DNA from: Entonaema liquescens
Taxonomy: Eukaryota > Ascomycota > Sordariomycetes > Xylariales > Xylariaceae
Direction of reading: 5' to 3'
Assembly (NCBI GenBank): GCA_902805475.1
Contig: CADCSX010000014.1
Coordinates: 248,001-312,000, forward strand
Length of the DNA: 64,000 nucleotides
Shown piece after piece: positions 23,573-35,435 of the stretch (its first letter is position 1; each line of letters begins with the position of its first letter). The notes below the pieces were generated by a model that was not told the origin of the DNA, did no database searches, and saw only the letters and a program-made list of their open reading frames with translations. A program made the translations under genes and the position numbers.

Positions 23573-23837
23573 TAACGGCGTCTGATCTGCCTCTGTATTA
23601 CTATACTTAGAATATTTCGCATATAGCCCACCGCTGGTTGTCTACACACTGGCAATGGCGATGATATATATACAGCTTCTTAACAGCCCATGGCAGGATT
23701 TTTGGACGTACGTGGCCTACATAAGCTCGTACCCTGTTTCACTATAAAAAATAGGTAGCATGTGACATCATATGAATGGTCGTCATGCTCACATGTACTA
23801 ACAATCTATTGCCAGTCCATAGCAGTCTTCGGGATAG

Positions 23838-24813
23838 TCATGACTTGACCTTTTCTAACCTTAGGTCGTTTATATACATGTATCGACTTAGCGCGATCCA
23901 CCCCCACCGGAACCAAACCATCTGGCTCTTATGCGCCTCTGTCATGGCGCGCCGCGCTGTCCCATAGCTCTCGCGGCCGCCAGCTAGCGCGCTCACGCTA
24001 ACTAGAAAGCCCGGGTTGCCCTTATCGCTCTTTCTACTGCCGCCCCCGGGGCCGGCCAATGCAAGCGACGTTACCGTAGCGAAGATATCGAGGAACGCGG
24101 TGTACTTGCGCAGCACGCCGACGGTGGTCAGCGTGTACAAGTCCACGGGCGATGCCCAGCCGGGCTTGCCGCGGGTCAGCGAGGAGACGAAGGCGCGCGC
24201 GCCGTGGTACAGGGAGATGTGGTTCGGGTGTGAGGATATGCCGCGCGAGTCGAAGGTTACGATCACGTCGATGGTGGCGCTCGGGGCGGTCAAGTTCTCG
24301 GAGGAAGACTTTTGCGCGGCAGGGCGAGGCGCGAAGGCACTGTTTAGGAGGGCGGATATCTTGTTGGCTTCCCAGGTTGTGGTCATGGAGTCGGGGAAAT
24401 CACTATGGGGAGGCAGCAAGTGTTAGCTTTTGGGCTGGTTGGTTGGTTCTATAAATGGGACAGAGATAGATATATACTCACGGGCTTTCGTAGACTAGGA
24501 CGTCGTCCTCACGGGCGAGGCCTAGCAGCATGCCGCTTTTAACAAGCTCCTTCTTGCGTATCTCGCCGAGGCCGTCTGCGTCGCCGGAGCTCAGACATAG
24601 GATCTTAACGTGGTTGCCGTTCTCGGGGCGCGTGAAAGCTAAGACGGTGGGGGCGAAGAACATGGCTTCGTCGTCCGGGTGCGCGATCAGCAGGCAGATG
24701 CGCTTGCCGCGTAGCATTGGCAGGCGCGTCTGGGCTACCGACGCCGTGTAGATGTATAGTAGTGGGAGGATGACGGCGAGGACGCCGAGGGTTGATAGGG
24801 ATGGAAGCGGCAT
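23838..24813 (-). CDS. GPI12: N-acetylglucosaminyl-phosphatidylinositol de-N-acetylase (PIG-L/Gpi12)
   Basis: Two exons, 24813-24482 and 24402-23838, give an unbroken 298-residue protein. An N-terminal membrane anchor (about 5-25) is followed by the PIG-L/LmbE metal-site motif LLIAHPDDEAMFFAP, then ILCLSSGDADGLGEIRKKEL and DDVLVYES. In exon 2 SSHPNHISLYHGA carries the conserved HPNH metal ligands, and DLYTLTTVGVLRKYTAFLD follows. The enzyme removes the acetyl group from GlcNAc-PI, the second step of GPI-anchor synthesis at the ER. I chose the ATG at 24811-24813 (MPLPSLS) because it directly precedes the anchor; an upstream in-frame ATG would add 19 residues. Exon 2 is clearly GC-richer than its surroundings. 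Confidence 0.93.
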
Positions 24814-25478
24814 CTTCTGCTTATAATGGTGGTTTGTTGTTGATGGGTAGGATAGCTTTAAAATTGTCAATTATTGCTGCCCCCTTCTTTTCATTCCAAA
24901 TTCGAGCTAGGTCGTATAAGTAAATAGGTAGATAGCATTGAAATTCCTACGCCTCGACTATTAGAGGGCAGCTCAAGATAGGAGAAGAGAGCTCAAGCTA
25001 AGTACAAGTTAATGCCAGCTTGCGAGTACGTAGGGATAAAGCAGTTTATCTTGAGAAATCTGTAGAAAATAAGGTCACTCAAGTTCAACATTAGACTCAA
25101 AGCATCATGCGTTCTTAGCCGTGTCGGATAGACCTTAGAAAGTGACGATGGAGGTGACGACAGACTCGCAGCTAGGTCCGCATTGGATGAATTTAAGAGA
25201 AGAGCCCCTCTGCCACAACCTTTTTGATCATAATATGTCAATTGTCGCATAAGTTAATTCATTTATACCCTAATCCTTGAAGCTATGCGTATAACAAGGT
25301 ACAAACTCTGCAGGGGTGCCACTGCAAGCTCCCGTCATGAGCTAAACAGCTAGCCCCTACAATCGTACATGGTACATAATTTTTACGTCGTATCACCGAC
25401 ACTCAACCATCTCAGTCTTCCGTCTTAAATCTTTAATCCCGCCTTAGTACCGCCCCCGGTTACTAGCAGCCGCTTACA
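24814..25478. other. Divergent promoter, GPI12 / membrane protein gene
   Basis: A 665-bp spacer between divergent genes. A minus-strand frame at 24993-25250 has no recognisable features, and no other structure was seen. Confidence 0.5.
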
Positions 25479-26207
25479 ATGGTTCGAACTCGAAAAGAAA
25501 GAAAGACGGCAAATGAGATTAAGCTAGCTCATCCCGATCGAAATGCCGCTCCCAGCGAGGACACATTGCTGAAGCTTGCTCAAGACCGCAATCTCTTCGA
25601 GGAAGCTGAGCGGAAGAACAGGAAAAATGCGAGAGATAGTGACTCGGACTCGGATGATGGAGATGAGCTTCTATCGTCTACGGCCGATAGAGTGTTAGAG
25701 ACTATGCTTTGGAGCATTAGTTTGTCCATGCTACATTTCACTCTCGATGTGCTTGTCCAGCACCAATATGCAATCTCCATCATATGGCCTCAGATTATAA
25801 TCAGATCTGCGGAGGCCTCTGTTGGTAAGCTTCCCTTGCGACGACCATGCAATCAGCTCGGGGTATATTTTAGCTAAACCAATATGTGCGTTGTAGTATT
25901 CTTCTTGCTCGTCTATGTGCTTCATCCACATGCCTCGTCACCATCTTTTGTCCCCGGGCTGCCGGTGAAATTTCAGGCTCCTCTCCGGCAGGTTATCTTC
26001 CTCATTGCGAGTGTTGTTTCTGGTTGCTATTTGATTCATATTACGAATAAGTATAGCTATCTCGCCGTGATGAAACAATCACCGCCCCTCGGCTGTCTTT
26101 GGATCTGGTCTGTCATTGAACTTGACCTATCATTCGCTGTCCTCTCTTTGGCTTGTACCGGCGGATTCTTCTACCAGGGCGGGTATACGATTAAGCAACC
26201 ATATTAA
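25479..26207 (+). CDS. Conserved fungal membrane protein of unknown function (DUF7719-like)
   Basis: Two exons, 25479-25824 and 25897-26207, are joined in phase and give 218 residues. A charged N-terminal region (MVRTRKERKTANEIKLAHPD, then an acidic DSDSDSDD patch) precedes a hydrophobic C-terminal half with about four membrane segments. Distinctive stretches are MLHFTLDVLVQHQYA, VYVLHPHASSPSFVPGLP, YLIHITNKYSYLAVMKQSPP and IWSVIELDLSFAVLSLA. I recall the same layout in uncharacterised proteins across filamentous fungi, probably ER membrane. No enzymatic motif is visible. Reading through the intron would give a false stop at 25877. Confidence 0.8.
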
Positions 26208-27921
26208 TAGGTACCATATTTAGCAAGGCCGTGACGTGCAGTCCTTCTACGGAATACTTGACTGTTTCGTTAACTTTTCCGTGTAAGAGATACTCCAATA
26301 GACATATCTTGGCCTTGGGGTTGGGTACGTACACGTACTTAGCAGATCTACAAGGGGTCGACATGTGGCTTACGTTATCACCTTCCTCCTTATGTACATA
26401 TGTACCTAACTTAGCCTGTACAGAATGGTACCCTTTCACGTGATACCTCCAACCTTCAACCATGAACCAAGCCCCAGAAAGAAGTTTGGAATATGAGATA
26501 GCTGTGGGTAGTATAGTCTATTAGCTACGTGAATGGCTGAGCTTCTCGGATATCTCATAATTCTTATCTACTCCATTAAACAAGGAAAGCTAGAGTATGT
26601 CATCCACTGCCAACCATATTCCCCTATAATCCATTGGTAAGTGTGGTTGAAGCGCCCTGGGAAAAGTATAATTAATAACCACTTTGTTGGAATCCTCTAA
26701 CATACTCTGATATTAATGTATATTATACCTATCTAATTCTATGATCAGGGCGAGAGGGTCAAATCTACCTAGGTATAGAGACGTAAGGAATGAAGAACCT
26801 AGTCAAAATTAAAACACGGATATAACCAGGAGTTTTTTGGTCATAGGGGTTTTGATGGTCCAGGTATCTGGTGATACAGTCTAACTATGAATTTGTCATC
26901 TTGGAGATCTTTGGTGGGTTAAAGTCGTATCCAAGCCTCGAAATTCATACTGCGAGGAAGTTGATTCCAATCATTACCTGAATAATATTTAGTCCAGAAG
27001 ACGGAAACGGTACTAAGCTCTTAAGTCACTATTGAATATTAAGTCGTGTGAGAAGGTATCAACGCTTTAGGGGTGTCAGTTTTGTCGAAGAGGGGCGGCC
27101 AATCCCTTTCGTAATCAGAGCCACACCATATACAAAACTTTGCTGGTTATCATGACTGGCCGAGTATTCGGGAGAAATCAATACAGGAGTGGAAATTACA
27201 TGTGTTTCGCAACCAGTTCTAAGGGGTATGCTGGATCCCATTACAGCATAATTGTTGTACATTGTAAGAACCAGTACCTGATCTAGCTTCTTCTACACTG
27301 GAGGGTGTGGGCACTTGTATTCGATCGTGGTGACACTGCGGTTTAATTATTTTCTTCTCAGCCGAAATTATTCTGTTATAATATGTAGAAAGGTCCCTGC
27401 ACATATGAGGTGAATGGTTGTTTTCTTTTTTTTTTTTCATGTACTTGCTAGGTCACTGGCAAATATTGGGATATATGTGAGTTGCTGAAAGAATTAATAA
27501 ATACATTGTGCGGTAGTAAAAGGGGTAGAATCCCGTAGCTGTCCCCATTAGTGCTGGCATATGCAAGTTCAGTACATATTAGGCTTCTGGTCAGTAAACG
27601 ATTCTATCACCTCGCTTAAGACTTGAAGGCGGTGACCGGTACCTTAGGCAGGTACCAGAGCACACTCTAGGGGTATTAACTGCTTAAGTAGGTGATTTGA
27701 TTCTAGAACAACCTATGAGTTCAAATTATTTGGATGTTATGGCAATCACTGTCGCCGGGAAGTAGCTGGTATCCTAATCAGTGTCCCAACCTGAACAATT
27801 CAAAATTACCTGACGTCTACAACCACAACCATAGATTTTTCTCTCCGTCCACAATCCCAAATTTCCAACACCTCTTCGAACATTCTCTACTCTAAACCTT
27901 TGGTAATTTCGTTTCGTCAAG
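26208..27921. other. Intergenic, no gene seen
   Basis: About 1.7 kb, AT-leaning, with a perfect TACCTAGGTA palindrome at 26766-26775 and an 18-T run near 27423-27439. Several small frames on both strands lack conserved features. It should hold the promoter of the following small gene at its right end. Confidence 0.5.
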
Positions 27922-28768
27922 ATGGTCGGCTGTTTCCCCAAGTTGTCCTTCCTCCGCTCCAAGAAGTCGGCCCGGGTATGTTAACATTGATTTCACTTGT
28001 CAAAATAGGTGGTGCATGTGTCAACGCGTCTACATCGACGTGCATTGCAACTCACTTGTCGCTTTCTTTATTCCTTCCAACTGTTTGGATATTCTTTTAC
28101 GAGCGCCGCTTTTGTGTTTACATCTTCACATCTACATTTCCACGTTCGCTATCACTCCAATTTCCCCATCACCCCTTTTTAACACAAACCCCTTTTTATC
28201 AGCAGCGGCGTGATACTTGAAGTAGAAACCAGTTCTACTTAATCACTTTCGAATTGTTGTATGGTGATAGCACATCTGTTAGCGAATTACTGTTTCCTTT
28301 CGGTCTTTACTGGTGGGAGTGTCACCTTCAAGTCGATTTGTATCCTTTTAGGCAGCCACGCCGACAAGATTACACACTTACACTTCTGAGCAGGGAAAGG
28401 CATCTAAGGGTACCAACACCGACAACACCATGTCGAAGCCGGACAAGAACAAGGGCCCCTCCGAGAAGGGTACTGCTGTCCCTGGCACTGCCAGCACCTC
28501 GGGTTGGAAACCTCACGCCATGCCGCACACCGGCACTGGTTTTCAGCGCTCCACCAGCGTCGCCGACTGGATCGCCCAAACCCCCGGCAAGCATGAGAGC
28601 TTTGCCGTGCCTTCTCATGCTGCACCTCCTCTGTACATCACTGACTCGAAGAAGAAGGATTCTTCCGGAGGCAAGAAGGGAAAGAAGGTCGCCGACGACA
28701 CCCAGATGTTCAAGAGCATCTACGTCGTCAGTCGCACCAAGCCCGAGGACCGCACTCCTATTGAATAA
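27922..28768 (+). CDS. Small conserved fungal protein of unknown function
   Basis: The main exon 28394-28768 contains KPDKNKGPSEKGTAVPG, GFQRSTSVADWIAQTPGKHE and DTQMFKSIYVVSRTKPED. It is preceded by a 418-nt intron (27976-28393, GTATGT donor, GAGCAG acceptor) and a short first exon 27922-27975 encoding MVGCFPKLSFLRSKKSAR. Joined in phase these give 142 residues. Alternatively translation starts at the internal ATG 28430-28432 (112 residues) and the first exon is 5' UTR. The protein is polar, Lys/Gly/Ser-rich and has no membrane segment or known domain. Directly after the stop a GTGCGT...CTAAC...AACAG sequence looks like an intron in the 3' UTR. I recognise homologues only as hypothetical proteins. 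Confidence 0.7.
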
Positions 28769-29743
28769 GTGCGTATTTCCCTACCGCTTTCTTTAACTAA
28801 AGTACCGTATCTTAAAGAAAACCTACTAACACTTATCGTTATCCGAACAGGTTACAGCATGGGTTCAATTATCGCTCTAGCATGATTCTTTACTTCGATT
28901 CACTGGATCGAGCTGTACAGCTCATCCATAAAGGAGCATCTTGACACTTGCATTTTCAGGCGGATTTGCATTGCGACGGCGATTTCCTATCTGGGACTGA
29001 TGATCACATTAACGATCACGAGGCACGACTCACAACTTTTGGACTGATTTCTGCGATTTGCATTTTCGGCTTAGCACGTACGGATAGTAAGGCGTTCATG
29101 GATCAGGAAAGGATCACACGCACACATAATAATGAGGATTCGAAAAAAGGGAGGGAACTTGAAAAAAAAAGGCATATGCATTTGCATTCACGATCGCACT
29201 TTGTTTTATTGCAGATGCATTGAACGGCTAGCACCTAATTAGCAAGTAATAGGGGTACATACCACAAGGTAGATACTGCAATTTGCACAGACTATTCACC
29301 TTTCAGCTTAGTGCTAGGTCTTCTTCATCGCATAAATGAGGATTCATTCTTGACTTTGATTCTTGAGCTACCTAGACGAAACGTGACACTGACACATTTT
29401 ACTAGGGGCAGTGACTAGTAGGGCAAACGTAAAGCTTATATGATTGACATAAACTTCGTTGATAAAGCGTTGTGTTCGTACCAAAGGTTAGCAGTAAGTA
29501 GGTAGAATGTGCCACGACCGTTAGTTTCATCTGAATAGAGATGTAAAGATAGTAGCACGGGGGCATTACGATAGGGGAGGGGCCTGATCTACTAAGGTTT
29601 TTTGGGGTTAGGGACTGTGGTGTGTCCAAGTGATTTTATAATTAGAACGATAAACTGCGCCTTGACGTTGATATCCAATACTTAGGTACACGAGCTAATT
29701 GAACACAGCTATACTTTCATCATAGCCAAATAGACTTTAACGG
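28769..29743. other. 3' UTR with probable intron, then spacer
   Basis: A GTGCGT donor at 28769 and a CTAAC branch plus AACAG acceptor near 28828-28852 suggest a spliced 3' UTR. The rest, up to the convergent GH18 gene, has no recognised content. Confidence 0.5.
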
Positions 29744-30829
29744 CTAGGAGTCCTTGCTAAGCTGCTCAAACCCGGCCTGGACCAAGCTCTCGGGGCCCTT
29801 AATATCACCAACACCTGTCCAGTAGAACAGACCACCCAGTCCCTTCCTCCTAACATACGAAGCTTTTAATCTAACAGTGTCCGGGACATCAAAGCTGATA
29901 AACGCCCCCAGGTCTGCACGGTCGACATAACTGGCGGCCATAACGTGACGGTCAACAGTTGCATCCTGGATCCACTCGCGCGGTAGATCATTGTAATCAA
30001 CTTCTGAGGCTGACGTGAACGGCTCCCCAACCCCGCGGGCCCCTGAGAAGGACCTTGCATAGACCGGCACGCCTAGCACGATCTTGTGGACTGGAAAGCC
30101 ATGTGATGCTAAGTACTCGACACCACGGTCGCAAGAATGCCGTAGCGCAGGGTCTATATGTCGGCTTGAATGGGACAAGAGCTGTGCGTGATGGCCGCAT
30201 ACATTGGTCCATGGGCCATTGAAATCGTAGCCCATCAGGTTCAGGTTGTCGAGCAGCCTCCCTGCTGCACGCATGTCGATGTTTTTCAAACAGTACTCAC
30301 CCGTGGGTAAGGCAGTAGTAAGGAGATACTGCGGCGAGGGTAACACCTCCCTCAACGCGCGGAGTACGGCAATATAATGTTTCCCTGCGTCGTGTGTTGT
30401 TGGGTGCTCCCAGTCGATATCGACACCATCAAACTGGTACTGTTCTACGAATTCCTTACATGATCTCGCGAAGGTGGTACGACTGGTAGAATGCGCAGCC
30501 ATGGCTGGGAACTCGGCGCTTCCGCTACCGCCACCAATCGAGACGAGGGTTTTGAGGCCGGGTTTCTGCTGCTTTAATTTAGCCAGGGCACGTAGACAGC
30601 CCTTTTCTCCATCAACGTCTTTGGTCAGGTCCGCGAACTCGTCTAATAACTTGAGGGTTCCGTCCTCATTTAGACGGACGAAGGCATAGAAGATTTGATC
30701 TATACAGTCGAGTTGGAGGGACGAAGGGGGGAAGCCCTTGTATACTCGCCAACTGGGATAGTAGACAGCGTTGATGGGGGTTTGGTTAGATGACATAGTG
30801 GAAACTTTCGAGGTAAATAACGAACGCAT
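29744..30829 (-). CDS. GH18 chitinase, no signal peptide
   Basis: Single exon, 361 residues from the first ATG; the internal ATG at about 30796 (MSSNQTPINAVYYPSW) would give 350 and starts right at the TIM barrel. Strand 1 is NAVYYPSWRVYKGFPPSSL. The SxGG motif is LVSIGGGSGSAEF, and the catalytic DxxDxDxE motif is FDGVDIDWEHP, with Glu as acid. NLMGYDFNGPW supplies the Met-Tyr-Asp of subfamily A, and the chitin-binding Trp is in GLFYWTGVGD. It hydrolyses chitin or chito-oligomers. No secretory signal or chitin-binding module is visible, so it is either intracellular or unconventionally secreted. It lies next to other amino-sugar-polymer genes and is transcribed in the same direction as the dehydrogenase. 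Confidence 0.92.
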   Translation of the reverse strand: MRSLFTSKVSTMSSNQTPINAVYYPSWRVYKGFPPSSLQLDCIDQIFYAFVRLNEDGTLKLLDEFADLTKDVDGEKGCLRALAKLKQQKPGLKTLVSIGGGSGSAEFPAMAAHSTSRTTFARSCKEFVEQYQFDGVDIDWEHPTTHDAGKHYIAVLRALREVLPSPQYLLTTALPTGEYCLKNIDMRAAGRLLDNLNLMGYDFNGPWTNVCGHHAQLLSHSSRHIDPALRHSCDRGVEYLASHGFPVHKIVLGVPVYARSFSGARGVGEPFTSASEVDYNDLPREWIQDATVDRHVMAASYVDRADLGAFISFDVPDTVRLKASYVRRKGLGGLFYWTGVGDIKGPESLVQAGFEQLSKDS

Positions 30830-31933
30830 ATGAGGAAATAAAATAAGATTTATTCTATACTTGGGAGTACTTTTTTAAGGATGGTTTTAGGTGCGAAGTG
30901 GGTAAGGTGGACTTATAGGGATGAAGCTGTTTGATTCTTTGGTATGTTGAGAGATGGATGAGGAGGATAAAGTTGCTGAGTTGACGGGAGGGCATGTGGT
31001 TTCTTCCTCCGGTGCCTTGTTAATTGGTTGACGTACTTACCTCAAGTAACACGAGACCTCGTACTTTTCATGGAAGAACTGTACCTAACCTAACATACCT
31101 AGGTAGGTATCTAATGACAAACATGTGTTGTTGGGTATTTGACTGAACCTTCAAAATTTGAGCGGAATATTCCCCGTCCATGACACGGAATACATGGTAA
31201 ATGACAAATGTCTCGGCTCTAGTTGATACCTAGCTAGGTCCTAATGCCTTGTTTTCTGGATCTTATGGGATGTTTGAGTTTGACATAGTTAGATCCATCT
31301 TAACTCAAACGAACGAGAACCTTCCCAGTTCATTATCGCGATTGGCTTATGCGCCTCCAATACTATTTGGTTATGGTGTACTGTTGCAACATCGCGCATC
31401 GTAGTCGCTCCTCTTAACAAGCAAAGATACCTAGATATATAAGTCATCAAAGGTACCTATTAACTAGGTTAGTGGGTAGTTTCGAAAATTCCATATCACA
31501 AATCAATCGGAAATATAATAGAAATAGTGCTGTATTTGTAAAAGAGAGGTTCTATTCGTATAAATAAAAGCAACTATACATAGCGCCTGTACCCAATTAA
31601 CCGAGTCATATGATTTGAACCTTCCCCAAATGTTGTAACTTTTCGCTCGCTCAGACGGATGGATGTGCGATTATGGGTAAGTACATGGAGTACTTCCACT
31701 TATATGCATGAATAACGTGTCGATATTCCGACATTCCGACATTCAACTACCCCATTTTCTTGGCTTGGCAAAATACATACGTACTTCGTAGTTCATCCAT
31801 CGTCAACTCATTCCCAAATATATCGTCTCCATATACCTCAGGTAGACTAGGTAGCGAGGAACGCCCCCGGATAATGGATGACGATTATGCCTGCATGCAA
31901 TGCGACATAAAATGATATCAAACTTAGATTCAT
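30830..31933. other. Intergenic: GH18 promoter and dehydrogenase 3' flank
   Basis: Contains a perfect TACCTAGGTA palindrome at 31096-31105 and related TAGGTA/TACCTA words nearby. No coding content was recognised. Confidence 0.5.
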
Positions 31934-33462
31934 TTATGGGCACCACATTTCGACCCGGACATTTTCTAAGTCCTTAAGGATCTTGAAGTCCATGCCCGTT
32001 TGCTTGAAAGCCACAATAATCATGTCGAAGCTCTCGAGGCTCGACTTATTCCAGTCTTTCATGTCCAGGCGAGGGATATGAGGAATGGCAGTTTGTTCTA
32101 CCAGTGCGTCGGCAAACATAGCATCGACTCGTTGAGAGTCGGAGAGAGTTTGGATGAGTTTCAGCCCTGGTGAGTTGCTTAGATGAGACTGACCAGCCTT
32201 GAATCCCACTCCGACGACGAGTACCCGAGGTCTGAATGAGTTGGATGACTTGTCCGAGTACGACACGTGCGATACGTGTAATGGTCTCTCGGCAGGCTCA
32301 ACATGGTCAGACGTTTGAGTTGGGGCGTCATCTGGTGTCTTCCGGAAAAGGACATCTAAAGCTCTCTGCCCAATCTTCTCTGGCCGCTGCCACATAGTTT
32401 CCGTTGCCATCTTCAACAGAGGGAATGAGCTGTTAGCCATGAGATAGTACGGGTTGACCGGGATGCAGTGACCACCGACGCCAAGACCCGGAGTGAACGG
32501 GGTATAGCCGAACGGCTTGGTGGATGCCGCTTTACAAACTTCGTAAGGGTCGATGCCGTGGCCGATGCAAGCATCTGCCATCTCGTTGGCGTACGTAATG
32601 GCGATCATTCTCTGACAGTTCTCGTACAGTTTGGTCATTTCAGCCGTCTCTGGTGTGGAGACGGGAATGATAGAGTCAAACACACGGGAATACAACCGCG
32701 TGATGGCGGCAAGCGATCCGGGGACAACATCATCCAATCCAGATATTACCTTGGGAATTGATTTCATTGGAGGGTCAGTCCGTCCTGGGTCGACTCTCTG
32801 CAAGACGGTTAGCTTATCTACTAAACATGAAAGTATCCATAACGCACCTCTGGGGACATTCCCGCGAAGAAGCCTTTCTCCTGGGCCAACGGGCCGAGTA
32901 ATTGCCTTGTCATTCCAATGGCAACCGAGCTCTCTATCACTACGGTCGAACCTGGCCGAGCATATCTTCGCACGTTCGTTAACGCGCTTCTGACGTAGGA
33001 TGTGTCGATTGTCTTATCAGCTTTGAGGAGTGTCGGCACTGAAATGAGGAAGTGGGTGGCCTTGGAGAGATTTCGAGGGTCGAGGGTGAAAGATACCCGA
33101 CTCTCTTCGCCACCAAACTCCTCTTCCAGCCTTCGAAGCTGTTCTTTGGACACGTCGAAACCCAGCACATCATAGTGACTCGAAAAAGAGCCGATGAGCT
33201 GTGTCCCAACATACCCACACCCAATAACTGCTACAAGAGGCTCTTCGTTTTCATTGATGCGGTCAGTGCGCACCGTGTTCAAGCTTTGCAGCCCATCAGC
33301 TTCGTTGAAGAAAGTGTCAACTTGGGGAGTCCGGGGCGGCGAGGTTTCCTGGCTTGGCTTATTGCCCTGTCCAAAGGGGTCCACGGTTAGGGGTCCACGG
33401 CCTTGGTCAGGGAAAGCTGCTCGAATTTCTTGCATAACATCGTCGATAAGATGGGATTGCAT
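31934..33462 (-). CDS. Nucleotide-sugar dehydrogenase, WecC/UDP-N-acetylhexosamine type
   Basis: Two exons, 33462-32848 and 32797-31934, are joined in phase and give 492 residues. A polar N-terminal extension of about 75 residues precedes the NAD-binding Rossmann motif VAVIGCGYVGTQLIGSF. Further marks are FLISVPTLL, STVVIESSVAIGMTR, TAEMTKLYENCQRMIAITYA, and the active-site segment GLGVGGHCIPVNPYYLM with the catalytic Cys. The C-terminal UDP-binding domain has RVLVVGVGFKAGQSHLSNSP. GGHCIPVNP is characteristic of dehydrogenases acting on UDP-ManNAc or UDP-GlcNAc, whereas UDP-glucose dehydrogenases have FGGSC. It performs a four-electron NAD-dependent oxidation to a uronic acid. The linker with PTQTSDHVEPAERP is an unusual insert. 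It faces the chitin-synthase-like gene across a shared promoter region. Confidence 0.88.
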
Positions 33463-35435
33463 TTTGAAACGCTGCTAATTGCAGATAAAATAAAAACGAG
33501 CGGCTTGTTCAACTACAAGAGAAGCAAAAGAAGCTTGCTCTACGAGCTGGGAAAGGTCGAGAAGGAGAAATTGGCACAATGAGAGAAAATAAGAGAAAGC
33601 AAGTCGACAATGATAAAAATGCATCTGACTGAAAAACCGGGAGGATTACGCTGAATATAAAGTATCGGATCTTTAGGTTAAACGATATCTGACTCGGCAT
33701 AGGACAAATGCAGCCGTTTTGTTCTCTTACCCACAAGCCAAATATCATACTATACTTTGGCTCCAACCTAACACAACGAAAATCACTCTTCGTCATTCGG
33801 TCTAGTGGGTACAAACTCGACCGTGAGCCCGACCATAACACATACATAGTTTCGCCTCATCCAGCCCGTGGGGTGACGTACTAATGTTGGGAAATATATC
33901 TACGTACTGGGTCTAATAGGTGGGGATATCATTTTCGCGAGTCATTACATCGCGATCAATATCTCGGTCCTTCCGTCTAGACATCGTTAGTATTATCCCA
34001 AATCCAGGGTCCACACCAGTTCCATTGGTAGGGGGAAGGGGCAGCAAGCTAGCTGCAGGATTAAGGTGACTACATACCAAGTCCCGTCTCTTATGCAGAT
34101 GATCTGCATGGAGCCGCACACGGCTTTTCAACCACCCGAACTGCTTATTGGCCCCCCCACAGATAAAATATTCCGACTGGGATATTAAGTTCGTGCCATT
34201 CATTACGGTTCCTGAGAAGTTGCAGATAGTTTACTCGAGCCCTGGGCACAGCATATTTCTAGGTTCCGAAGTCTGCCTAAGTGTTCAGAGCTACAGGACG
34301 CACATTCCTTCTTTTCAAAACTACCTAAGGTATATTTTCCCATAGAGCTCTCGGACTAGACTTGACGTTAACGCAGCACGGTAACAGATATCCATCTTAC
34401 CACTAAGGCTGAACATGGGTCTGGGGTCTCCTCTCCCCGCTTACTCTACGCCGAACCATTGCGATTGGTCGTGTAGAGCAACGCTAGCATTATTCGCATC
34501 TCTGGAGCTATAGGTACGCTTCATATCTACTAGCTATATGTTATGGGTCTGAGGGCCAGAGCTATTGTGGATTGTGCTGAATTGGCTGCCTGACTCGAGC
34601 AGACTGTATATGATGTCTCTTATGGCGCTATCGTCTAATTATTTTGTGTCCAGTATCATGGGAGCTTGCCGTAGGACGTTTTGCATAGGCCAAGCCGTTT
34701 CTCTAAACCCGCAAGCCTAGCTACAGTCGGAAAACCAAGTCTCTTGCCGCGAAATTTATCTACACAGATACATGCCTACATATATGGATCTTGTGGATAT
34801 GTTACTCGTAAAGAATATAGCGGATTCGGTCAGTCCTCTAGATCCCTTGGACACCTGGGAAATTCCGTTTTTCTACGCGACGAGTTCCTATTCTCGGACA
34901 ATAAGTCAACAGCCTGTTGTGGCACCTTCCGACGACAGGTACGATAACCACCCCAGAGACTAGATACCATGTCGGGATCCAGTCTGAATCTCGAATGGGT
35001 CGTCATATCCTTGGCTTGCGAAATGCAAATTTTTTATTAACATCATCCTAGGATTCTTCGTGTTCTAATGTCCCGCTGATCGGCCTCTTACCATCATAAG
35101 ACGTCAGAGGGGGATAGACTGCAAAATAATACATAGAGAGCTAGTTGCACCTGGATGAATTTTGGTTCTCCTTAAATTCTTTCGCCTCTAAGAAGCTCCA
35201 GGAAACTTCATTAGTCATTCATTAAAGCCATACAGGGCTTTGATGTCACTCGTTTTGGAAACTTTCTTTTTCCGTTTCCTTAACTCAAACTACTTATTTT
35301 TGGTGCCGAGCTACGAGCATCTCGACAAGTCCATTCAGAAGGTGGCCGTAGTGTCTTCCCGTTTATTCTATTGCCATCGTCAGTACTAGTGACTCGTCGG
35401 TTTACCACGGCGGCCACGCCAGAGAGGGAAACATC
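33463..35435. promoter_or_regulatory. Shared ~2-kb divergent promoter region
   Basis: Lies between the starts of the nucleotide-sugar dehydrogenase (minus) and the chitin-synthase-like gene (plus). No protein-like frame was seen. Divergent placement suggests, but does not prove, co-regulation. No specific operator was recognised. Confidence 0.45.

Noticed and set aside
24016..24454. Plus-strand frames of 100-136 codons
   Set aside because: Antisense to the GC-rich second exon of the GPI12 gene; compositionally biased with no homology signal.
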